From assembly GCA_018365995.1 (NCBI GenBank), contig JAGZIY010000020.1, positions 1 through 40,654 on the forward strand: 40,654 bases of DNA, written 5' to 3'. Shown here piece after piece: positions 17,201-24,361 of this stretch (the first letter of the stretch is position 1; each line of letters opens with the position of its first letter). A program made the translations under genes and the position numbers. Source of the stretch: Butyricicoccus pullicaecorum. GTDB lineage: Bacteria; Bacillota; Clostridia; Oscillospirales; Butyricicoccaceae. The notes beneath the pieces were generated by a model that was not told where the DNA came from, searched no databases, and saw nothing but the letters and a program-made list of their open reading frames with translations.

Positions 17201-19318
17201 TCAAAGCCCCTTTCTCGTGTTGAAAGTCACGAAAAAGGAGGGGATATACCAAAATATCAAATACAACAGCACATTTTTCGGTGTTACAGCCTCCGGATGT
17301 CCGACAAAAGCCAGATAGAACATCAGAAGCAGCCCGCATACGCCTCCGACAGCGCCCAAAATCAGATTGGAGCGCATTGCACCGGACAGTTTGTCGGCAG
17401 ACTGATGCACCTGTGCAAAGGGTACTGCACCATCACGCGATAAAATGGCACAAACGCGGTCACCCATGATATAGGCAGAGGAGGTCACGGACGCAATGCG
17501 GTCTGCTGCAACCTCTCCGATTTTACCACGGCGGGTTTCAAACATCTTCTGCACCATTTCCGGTGAAATGTTAAAATCCCTTGTAGCAAGTTCAGGGGTC
17601 ACCTTGAGACGCAGCAGTGCTTGCAGCGCACTAAATGTCTGTGCATTGGAATGATAGGTCAGCTCGATAACGCCCGCAGGCTGGCTATTGATGCTCACAT
17701 AGATCCCTGTTTGCACGTCATGTCCCTGCTTTGGCGCTTGGATTGGTCTGCCAAGACGCGCCATGTAAGCAGCATTTCCAATTTCTACAAGGTCGCCTCC
17801 AATCTTACCGGACAATCCGCCCACGTCATAGACCTTGATGTCGCTTGCACGCGCAGGGCGTCCATACTGCTCACGCAATGCCTCTGCAAGCAGTTTACTA
17901 ATTTCCATATCATATCCATCGGTCATTGCCACAGCATAGGAGAGCAGCTTTTCCGGTGTATAGCCATTGTGCGCACGTACCTCAGTAATGGACACTGTAC
18001 CACTCGGGAACAAGTCACTATCCTGAATGACTGCGCGGCACGACTTGCGCACGCGGAAGGCCGCCTGACCACTCGCAATCGCGGCGCCTTCTGAAATCAG
18101 ACGACGAGAGACATTATAATATGCTCTGCCAAATGCACATAGGATGGGCAGTGGGCAGGCAATGGTCAGCATTGCAGACAAGGCCCAGAAAAAGTTCTGA
18201 ATGTTCTTTTGCGCAACGGCAGCCACAACTGCCAGCACAATAGATGCCACCAGCATAATGGGGGCATAAATCCGCGCAAAGCGTTCCATCGAATCCGGAC
18301 GCTCCAATTCCTGTAAAAATTCACGCACTCCGTGCATACGGCTTTTCACAGTGCGGCGCGCATGGTCGATTCCATCATGATGGTAATAGACACCCATTGG
18401 CGTTTCATGCAGCGTTGCTGTCTTATAGGCACGTGCTCTGCCTGCACTGCGATTTTTGTCCTCACGCATTGCCGCATAAAGCAACAGGATACAGATAGAG
18501 GAATATGGCAGTACGCCGCCCCAGCCTGCAATAATAAAGCACATACAGTGCAAAACGGCTGCCATATTGGCAATGGCGACCAGAGAAGCCCTGTCTGCCT
18601 TCAAGGTAACGAGTGCATAAAAGCCTGCGCCAATCACATCAATAGCAATCAGCATAGAAAGCACTTGCAATCCAATCTGTGTCAGCACAAACATACGCGG
18701 ATTTTTTGCATAAGATATAATTTCCGGTATTGGGAGGCCGAGTCCCTCCGCCATGGTCAAATAAAGCGCAACAAGCCCCAGAATCAATACCGGAATGGCA
18801 CGTCTGCCCAAATTCTTTGCGCGTCTGTTTGCCTCATGCATAGCTTTCTTGGGGTCTTGAACCGAAATGACCTCATCATAATCCTCGTCCTCCTCGTCCT
18901 GATAGGCGGGCATTGATGGACGCTCCGGCTGCGCTTCACGCCGCGGCAATCGAATCTCCTGCTGTTTCATTTCCGGCGTACTCCGTGTCTTTGGCGCAGC
19001 TGCCGGCATTTCGAACGATTCCGATGTCTGTGCCGCCTGCACAGGCGGCTGCGCCTGTGCTGCTGTCCGTGTCGGCGCCTGTGGTTTTCTCATCACTCCC
19101 TGATTTTCCGGACGCTTTGCCTCATACTCTGCATGTGCTTCGTCCACCACACCGCTGACCTCTGCCAAAATATCATCCAGATTAAAAGTGCGTCCGCCTG
19201 CGCTGCTGTTTTCAGTCTGCGGCGCTGGCTTCGCAATTTTTTCGGATTCTCTAGGGACTTCCTCCCCAAGCAGCCGCCGGATATCATTGAGCTCAGCGGT
19301 ATCAAATTTATTACCCAT
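17201..19318 (-). CDS. membrane protein resembling an inactive P1B-type ATPase
   Basis: The 705-residue protein starts at ATG 19318 (GAGG six bases upstream). Residues 1-170 are Pro/Ala/Glu-rich and probably disordered, with an acidic patch near 140-150. Hydrophobic segments lie at about 175-190, 210-240, 250-285, 350-368, 376-396, 652-672 and 684-700. From residue 385 it follows the plan of copper-type P-ATPases: TIACPLPILCAFG matches the membrane metal motif (IACPCALGLAT), and 46 residues later VIQDSDLFPSGTVSITEV takes the place of VVFDKTGTLTxGxxxVxxV, with the aspartate (433) kept but KTGT lost. A GGLSGKIGGDLVEIGNAAYM stretch near 500 resembles the nucleotide-binding domain. TGD and GDGxND motifs are absent. 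The phosphorylation cycle should therefore not work. It starts eight bases after rlmB. Function unknown. Confidence 0.75.
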   Translation of the reverse strand: MGNKFDTAELNDIRRLLGEEVPRESEKIAKPAPQTENSSAGGRTFNLDDILAEVSGVVDEAHAEYEAKRPENQGVMRKPQAPTRTAAQAQPPVQAAQTSESFEMPAAAPKTRSTPEMKQQEIRLPRREAQPERPSMPAYQDEEDEDYDEVISVQDPKKAMHEANRRAKNLGRRAIPVLILGLVALYLTMAEGLGLPIPEIISYAKNPRMFVLTQIGLQVLSMLIAIDVIGAGFYALVTLKADRASLVAIANMAAVLHCMCFIIAGWGGVLPYSSICILLLYAAMREDKNRSAGRARAYKTATLHETPMGVYYHHDGIDHARRTVKSRMHGVREFLQELERPDSMERFARIYAPIMLVASIVLAVVAAVAQKNIQNFFWALSAMLTIACPLPILCAFGRAYYNVSRRLISEGAAIASGQAAFRVRKSCRAVIQDSDLFPSGTVSITEVRAHNGYTPEKLLSYAVAMTDGYDMEISKLLAEALREQYGRPARASDIKVYDVGGLSGKIGGDLVEIGNAAYMARLGRPIQAPKQGHDVQTGIYVSINSQPAGVIELTYHSNAQTFSALQALLRLKVTPELATRDFNISPEMVQKMFETRRGKIGEVAADRIASVTSSAYIMGDRVCAILSRDGAVPFAQVHQSADKLSGAMRSNLILGAVGGVCGLLLMFYLAFVGHPEAVTPKNVLLYLIFWYIPSFFVTFNTRKGL

Positions 19319-19326
19319 TATACACC

Positions 19327-20109
19327 TCACCTTGCACCTGTCCGGCGGCGCACCGCTTCAAACAGCAGCACTGCTGCCGCATTCGATGCGTTCAATGAAT
19401 TCACCTGTCCACGCATGGGGATACTCACAATAAAATCGCATTTTTCGCGCACCAGCCGGCTGATGCCCTCACCCTCAGAGCCAATGACAATGGCTGTTGG
19501 ACCTGCAAAGTCCGCATCATACAGCCCAACTGTTCCGTCCGCCTCTGCGCCAAAAACCCACACACCTCTCTGCTTCAAATCATCAATCACAGCAGATAAA
19601 TTGACTGCCTTGTGTACAGGCATATACGCAAGCGCCCCTGCCGACGCACGTGCCGCCACCGCAGTCAGTCCCACAGCACGGCGCTTTGGAATAATCACTC
19701 CATGCGCACCCGCTGTTTCTGCCGAACGAATGATTGCGCCCAGATTGTGTGGGTCTGCAATACCATCGCATAATACAAATAAAGGGGCTTCCCCCTTTGT
19801 TTGTGCATTTTCGAATAAATCATCCAGACTTGCATACGCATGTGCCGCCACCTGCGCAATGACTCCCTGATGATTGCCAGTCATGCTCATCCCGTCCAGC
19901 TTTCGGCGATCACATGTCACAACCGGCACGCCATGCTCTTTCGCGAGCGCAGCAATATCTCCAGTCCGTGCCCCCTGTGCCACAAAGACCTTATCGCAGT
20001 CTTGTCCAGAGCGTAAAAACTCAATAACTGCATTGCGGCCCTCAAGCAGATTATTTTCTTCATTCGCGTCCTGCATCGGACGTGGTTTCCTCTGTTTTGG
20101 ATTATGCAT
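19327..20109 (-). CDS. rlmB: 23S rRNA (guanosine-2'-O)-methyltransferase RlmB-type
   Basis: SpoU-family enzyme that methylates a guanosine ribose in the 23S rRNA peptidyl-transferase region (G2251 in E. coli). The 260-residue protein begins with a basic leader, then the substrate-binding domain (LLEGRNAVIEFLRSG, about 21-35) typical of RlmB. The catalytic domain shows DGIADPHNLGAIIRSAE, IVIGSEGEGISRLV and SIPMRGQVNSLNASNAAAVL. The ATG at 20109 has AGGAG six bases upstream. It is first gene of a two-gene unit with the pseudo-P-type ATPase, under the promoter at 20153-20182. Confidence 0.93.
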   Translation of the reverse strand: MHNPKQRKPRPMQDANEENNLLEGRNAVIEFLRSGQDCDKVFVAQGARTGDIAALAKEHGVPVVTCDRRKLDGMSMTGNHQGVIAQVAAHAYASLDDLFENAQTKGEAPLFVLCDGIADPHNLGAIIRSAETAGAHGVIIPKRRAVGLTAVAARASAGALAYMPVHKAVNLSAVIDDLKQRGVWVFGAEADGTVGLYDADFAGPTAIVIGSEGEGISRLVREKCDFIVSIPMRGQVNSLNASNAAAVLLFEAVRRRTGAR

Positions 20110-20152
20110 CGCAAGCTCCTGTCTTTCCCAACGATATAAATTTCCAAGCTTT

Positions 20153-20182
20153 ATTATAACATACCAGATTCGTCCGATTCAA
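20153..20182 (-). promoter_or_regulatory. promoter for rlmB unit
   Basis: TTGAAT (20177-20182), 18-base spacer and TATAAT (20153-20158) with an upstream TGT giving an extended -10 on the minus strand. Leader of about 35 bases. Confidence 0.72.
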
Positions 20183-20259
20183 TGTTCATTCGCTGAATTC
20201 ACCGAATTGTTACCGAATTTTCTAAACATTTTCCAAAAATTCCCTTTACACTGCGCAAA

Positions 20260-20287
20260 ATGCGGCTCCCGGACGCAGGAGCCGCAT
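20260..20287 (-). terminator. terminator after lysC
   Basis: ATGCGGCTCC (20260-20269) and GGAGCCGCAT (20278-20287) form a 10-bp stem with an 8-base loop, 17 bases past the lysC stop. The minus-strand tail is TTTTGCG, so termination may be partial. Confidence 0.72.
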
Positions 20288-20303
20288 AAATGATAAAACA
20301 CGC

Positions 20304-21512
20304 TTATACATTAAAAAATTTCTGATGGATCGCCTTGATTGCCTTTTCGCTGTCCTCCTCATTGATAAGCACGGAAATCTTGATTTCAGAGGTCGAAATC
20401 ATACGAATATTGATGCCTGCACTTGCAAGTGCCTCAAACATCATGGCAGCAACCCCCGGATTCGATGCCATACCCGCACCCACAATGGAAACCTTAGCAA
20501 CACCCGTATTGATGGAAACATCTTCAAAATCCAGCCCGTCTTTGTTCTGGCTGAGGATATGTCCAACCTCCTCTGCCTTATCCTCCGGAATGGTGAAAGA
20601 AATAGACTTACGTCCCTTGAGACCAACTGACTGTAAAATAATATCAATATTGATCTTATGCTTTGCCAGCAATGAGAATACCTTAAACGCAACACCCGGT
20701 TCATCTGGCAAGTTGATAAGCGCTACACGCGCACAGTTATTGTCACGGGCTACGCCGCTTACATTCATTTTCTCCATATCAGAACCCTCCTTGACTTTCG
20801 TACCCGGATTTCGGGTAAAGCTGGATACGACTTCCAAATCGACATTATATTTCTTTGCCATCTCTACTGAACGGTTATGCAGGACCTGCGCGCCCAGTGT
20901 TGCCAGCTCCAGCATTTCATCATAGGTGATTGCCTCGAGCTTGCGTGCGCCCTTGACTACCCGTGGGTCAGCTGTATATACACCGTCTACATCGGTATAG
21001 ATCTGACACAGGTCTGCCCCCAATGCTGCTGCAATGGCAACCGCCGTTGTATCCGAGCCTCCGCGTCCCAGTGTTGTAATATCATCCTGCTTATTGATGC
21101 CCTGAAATCCTGCAACGATGACAATGCGGTTGCGGTCAAGTTCCGAACGGATACGCTCTCCTGTCACATTGCGGATCCTTGCTTCTGAGTAATTGATATC
21201 TGTTTCGATTCCAGCCTGCCAGCCGGTTAAAGAGATGACCGGATACCCCAATTTCTGAATTGCCATTGCCAGCAGCGCCATGGAAATCTGTTCGCCCGCA
21301 GACAGCAGGACATCCATTTCGCGCTTGGACGGACGATCGTTGAGCTGTGCTGCCTTTTCAATGAATTCATCGGTCGTATCCCCCTGTGCAGAGACTACAA
21401 CCACAACCTGATTGCCTGCTTTATAGGTAGAAGTGACGATATCCGCGACATTTTGCAGACGCTCTGTATTCGCCACTGAAGTGCCGCCGAACTTCTGTAC
21501 AATTAAGCTCAT
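20304..21512 (-). CDS. lysC: aspartate kinase
   Basis: Phosphorylates aspartate, the first step towards lysine, threonine and methionine. The 402-residue protein has KFGGTSV (6-12), the amino-acid kinase domain to about residue 240, with TLGRGGSDTTAVAIAAALGA near 155, and two C-terminal ACT domains (about 255-402; VALINLPDEPGVAFKVFSLL) for feedback control. ATG 21512 has AAGGAGG 11 bases upstream; an upstream in-frame codon at 21542 would skip this site. Inside the gene, AAGGAGGG seven bases before an in-frame ATG at codon 246 predicts a separate beta subunit of 157 residues, as in B. subtilis aspartokinase II. Last gene of the ACT protein-hom-thrB-lysC unit. Confidence 0.96.
   Translation of the reverse strand: MSLIVQKFGGTSVANTERLQNVADIVTSTYKAGNQVVVVVSAQGDTTDEFIEKAAQLNDRPSKREMDVLLSAGEQISMALLAMAIQKLGYPVISLTGWQAGIETDINYSEARIRNVTGERIRSELDRNRIVIVAGFQGINKQDDITTLGRGGSDTTAVAIAAALGADLCQIYTDVDGVYTADPRVVKGARKLEAITYDEMLELATLGAQVLHNRSVEMAKKYNVDLEVVSSFTRNPGTKVKEGSDMEKMNVSGVARDNNCARVALINLPDEPGVAFKVFSLLAKHKINIDIILQSVGLKGRKSISFTIPEDKAEEVGHILSQNKDGLDFEDVSINTGVAKVSIVGAGMASNPGVAAMMFEALASAGINIRMISTSEIKISVLINEEDSEKAIKAIHQKFFNV
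20775..20792 (-). promoter_or_regulatory. internal ribosome binding site and ATG for LysC beta subunit
   Basis: AAGGAGGG (20785-20792, minus strand) precedes an in-frame ATG (20775-20777) by seven bases. Translation from it yields the two ACT domains alone (157 residues). The arrangement matches the known alpha2-beta2 aspartokinases, where an internal start makes the small subunit. Confidence 0.75.
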
Positions 21513-21567
21513 TTTCTTTATATCCTCCTTCGGGGCTGACACTCTCGTCAGTCCTTACGATGCTGAA

Positions 21568-22461
21568 TTAAAACCGTGTCACTGTTGCACCGACCTCATC
21601 ACAGGTCAGACGCATTGGCTTCCAGTGCGGAAAGTGCTGCTCACAATACATTTGCGCGCGGGATAAGTATGTTTTATCTGCGGAATCTACGATTGCAATC
21701 ATGGAAGGTCCGGCACCAGAAATAAAAGCACCGAGCGCACCCATACGTTTTGCTGCATGGACGATCTCCGTCCCGTCAGGAATCAGCCCAAAACGATAGG
21801 GCTGATGCAGACAGTCACCAACCGCCACACCAACATTTTCCAGCTTCCCAGTAACTAGTGAGCCGGCAAGCAGCGCTGCACGTGCAAGGTTGAATACTGC
21901 ATCATGATGTGCTACCTGTTTTGGCAGAGCTGCACGTGCCTTTTCGGTTGAAAGTTCAAAATCCGGAATGAACGTAATAAAATCGACCGTACCATTCATA
22001 GGCACCCGTACACTCCATACCTTTCCATATTCCAAAAGTGCCACACAAAATCCGCCCAAGATTGCTGGTGTTGAGTTGTCTGGATGCCCCTCAATAGACG
22101 CTGCCAAATCAATCACATTCTCCTGATCCAGCGGCTCCCCCAAAAGTGCATTTGCCCCCAAAATACCGGCAACCGTGCAGGCAGAAGAAGATCCCAAGCC
22201 CCGCGTCTGCGGGATTGCACAATTCTCTGTAATCTTCAGACCTGAGAGTGATTTTCCACAAATATCATACACCTTTTTTGCACATTGGTAAATAAGATTT
22301 GTGTCATCTGTTGGAATTTTTTGTCCATTGACATCAGTAATATCAATATGGTCACTTTCCTCCATTGTAATGATATTATAGAGGTTTAACGCAATGCCGA
22401 TACTGTCATAGCCCGAACCCATATTGGCACTGGTTGCTGGTACCTTTACCGAAACACCCAT
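21568..22461 (-). CDS. thrB: homoserine kinase
   Basis: GHMP-family kinase that phosphorylates homoserine for threonine synthesis. From ATG 22461 the protein has 297 residues. The N-terminal PATSANMGSGYDSIGIAL and the ATP-binding GLGSSSACTVAGILGAN (about 88-104) are diagnostic; the C-terminal motif GAFISGAGPSMIAI near 237 is present. The open frame extends 52 codons further upstream into hom, but ATG 22461 has GGGGGAG eight bases upstream and begins at the conserved family start. It starts 20 bases after hom and ends 55 bases before lysC. No threonine synthase gene is in the window. Confidence 0.96.
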   Translation of the reverse strand: MGVSVKVPATSANMGSGYDSIGIALNLYNIITMEESDHIDITDVNGQKIPTDDTNLIYQCAKKVYDICGKSLSGLKITENCAIPQTRGLGSSSACTVAGILGANALLGEPLDQENVIDLAASIEGHPDNSTPAILGGFCVALLEYGKVWSVRVPMNGTVDFITFIPDFELSTEKARAALPKQVAHHDAVFNLARAALLAGSLVTGKLENVGVAVGDCLHQPYRFGLIPDGTEIVHAAKRMGALGAFISGAGPSMIAIVDSADKTYLSRAQMYCEQHFPHWKPMRLTCDEVGATVTRF

Positions 22462-22481
22462 TGTGTCTGCTCCCCCTTTTC

Positions 22482-23642
22482 TTACAGAATGCGCATGACG
22501 TCCTGTGCGTCCGGCAGCTGTTGTCTGCGCTCCGCTGCTGTCATCGGAACCGTGATTACAGCACCCTCGGTTGCCTGTGCACAAAGCTCTGCCGGCACCG
22601 TGCCGCGCACATACCATGCACTCTCAAGGTCATCCAGAGGTAACAGCAGATGCTTAGAGCCATCTCCCCATTCCACCGGCCGGCGCTTTTCACGGTGCGC
22701 CAGTGCATCCATCATATCGGCAACCACAGCCGATGCAGTTGCATGCTTGCCTGCACCGCGTCCATAAAACATAACCTCGCCAACCATATTTCCGGTTACT
22801 GAAATGCCGTTAAATACGCCTTCTACGCTTGCAAGCGGGCTGGTCTTTGCAAGGAGATGTGGCGCAACAAACGCATATACCTTACCGTTCTCGGTACGCT
22901 TTGCGCGTCCAAGCAGCTTAATGGCATAGCCCATACGGTCTGCCGCTGCCACATCCTCCAGTGTAATGTTTGTAATGCCTTCACAGGATACGGCAGCCGG
23001 ATCGATTTTATCGCCAAAGGCAAGGTCTGCCAAAATACAGATCTTGCGGCAGGCATCATCTCCTTCAATATCTGCGGTCGGATCCTTTTCCGCGTAGCCG
23101 TGCCGCTGCGCTTCTTCGAGTGCATGGGAAAAGGATACACCGTTTCGAATCATCTGCGTCAGGATATAGTTTGTCGTACCGTTCAGAATCCCACAGACCT
23201 CCTCAATCCGGTTTGCCGCCAGACACTGCATCATAGGGCGAATCAGCGGAATACCGCCGCCAACCGAGGCTTCAAACAGGTAATTGACATTGTGTGCCTT
23301 TGCAATTTCCAAAAGTTCTTCCCCGTGGGTCGCAACCAACTCCTTGTTCGAGGTACAAACGCTTTTTCCCGCTCTGAGACAGCGCTTGCTGAACTCATAC
23401 GCCGCACCGACACCCCCCATTACTTCGGCAACCGCCAAAATTTCAGGATCGTTTTCAATGACAGAGAAATCCTTCACAAATTTATCTGCATAATGCAGTT
23501 CGGAGAAATCCCGCAGATCCAGCACATATTTTACCTCAACGGCTTGTCCAACCGCATGTGCAATCTGCTCTGCATTCTTTTCAAATACGTCATATACACC
23601 CGAACCGACCGTGCCATGTCCCATTACCGCAACCTTTAACAT
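22482..23642 (-). CDS. hom: homoserine dehydrogenase
   Basis: Reduces aspartate semialdehyde to homoserine with NAD(P)H. The 386-residue protein has the Rossmann motif GHGTVGSGV (8-16), SVCTSNKELVATHG near 94, FEASVGGGIPLIRPM near 122, and GILNGTTNYIL near 147, the homoserine dehydrogenase signature. The ATG at 23642 has GAGGAGG upstream. The protein is about 40-50 residues shorter than the common Firmicutes form: the final stretch (SAWYVRGTVPAELCAQ...) resembles only the first strand of the usual ACT domain. A separate ACT-domain protein is encoded 15 bases upstream, which may supply or replace this regulation. Confidence 0.96.
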   Translation of the reverse strand: MLKVAVMGHGTVGSGVYDVFEKNAEQIAHAVGQAVEVKYVLDLRDFSELHYADKFVKDFSVIENDPEILAVAEVMGGVGAAYEFSKRCLRAGKSVCTSNKELVATHGEELLEIAKAHNVNYLFEASVGGGIPLIRPMMQCLAANRIEEVCGILNGTTNYILTQMIRNGVSFSHALEEAQRHGYAEKDPTADIEGDDACRKICILADLAFGDKIDPAAVSCEGITNITLEDVAAADRMGYAIKLLGRAKRTENGKVYAFVAPHLLAKTSPLASVEGVFNGISVTGNMVGEVMFYGRGAGKHATASAVVADMMDALAHREKRRPVEWGDGSKHLLLPLDDLESAWYVRGTVPAELCAQATEGAVITVPMTAAERRQQLPDAQDVMRIL

Positions 23643-23657
23643 AACATATCCTCCTCA

Positions 23658-24101
23658 TTATTCACTCGCCACCACTTCAATATGCAGTACACCGTCCAAT
23701 GACTCTGCGCGCTGCATCAATACATCAACGGTACATTTCATCTCCTCCGTGCGGGCGGCAATTGTAACTGCCGCCTGTCCGCTCATCGGAATACTCTGAT
23801 TGATGGTTAAAAGATTTGCACCTACACGAGCAAACAATCCAAGGATACTGGACAAAACCCCAGGTCTGTCAGAGAGCATCAAATGAAATGTGATAATACG
23901 GTCATGTGCCGCTTCATAAAACGGACGGATTCCGTCCTTATATTTATAGTACGCCGAACGGGACAGACCAACGCTCTGTGCTGCCTCACTCGCTGTACGA
24001 ACGTGACCAGCCTTGAGCGCTGCGTTTGCCCGAACGACCTTTTGAAAGACTTCCGGCAGAAGCACCCGCTCAACCAAATAATATTTTGGTTCATTTTTCA
24101 T
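23658..24101 (-). CDS. ACT domain-containing protein (PheB/UPF0735-like)
   Basis: The 147-residue protein has an N-terminal helical segment with a helix-turn-helix look (VRTASEAAQSVGLSRSAYYK, about 33-52, then YKDGIRPFYEA), followed by an ACT domain (about 65-147; FHLMLSDRPGVLSSILGLFA then RVGANLLTINQSIP). ACT domains bind amino acids and set feedback control. Proteins of this layout are commonly found beside hom and thrB in Clostridia. I chose ATG 24101 because GAGGTGG lies five bases upstream; the in-frame GTG at 24110 overlaps that site. It is the first gene of the threonine-branch unit, with the promoter at 24143-24171. A DNA-binding role is possible but not shown. Confidence 0.9.
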   Translation of the reverse strand: MKNEPKYYLVERVLLPEVFQKVVRANAALKAGHVRTASEAAQSVGLSRSAYYKYKDGIRPFYEAAHDRIITFHLMLSDRPGVLSSILGLFARVGANLLTINQSIPMSGQAAVTIAARTEEMKCTVDVLMQRAESLDGVLHIEVVASE

Positions 24102-24142
24102 TTTGTCCACCTCACAAGTACATCTGTCTTTTTTACCATCTA

Positions 24143-24171
24143 ATCATATCATAGAAACTTCCAGATTTCAA
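24143..24171 (-). promoter_or_regulatory. promoter for ACT protein-hom-thrB-lysC unit
   Basis: TTGAAA (24166-24171), 17-base spacer, TATGAT (24143-24148) on the minus strand, each one mismatch from consensus. The leader is short (about 35 bases), leaving no space for a T-box or riboswitch. Confidence 0.65.
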
Positions 24172-24302
24172 ACGGCATATTGTCATATTTTTGCCTGCAA
24201 CTTGTGTATTTTTTTGTGCATATATGGAGAGATTGCTGTTTTTTCCAATAGAACCCAGATATCCCGTGCCGCGATTGTCGCCTAACACTCCATTGCATAC
24301 GC

Positions 24303-24353
24303 AAAAAAAGACCACACACTGGTCAAGTCCTGTCAAACACAGCGTGCGGTCTT
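24303..24353 (-). terminator. terminator after ftsH
   Basis: A 14-bp stem (24308-24321 with 24340-24353, two G-T wobbles) with an 18-base loop. Seven Ts follow on the minus strand (24303-24309). It begins nine bases past the ftsH stop and closes the gdpP-to-ftsH run of genes. Confidence 0.85.
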
Positions 24354-24361
24354 TTCATTCT

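Noticed and set aside
24102..24142. T-box or threonine leader before the ACT protein-hom unit
   Set aside because: The promoter leaves about 40 bases of leader with no specifier loop, T-box sequence or leader peptide.
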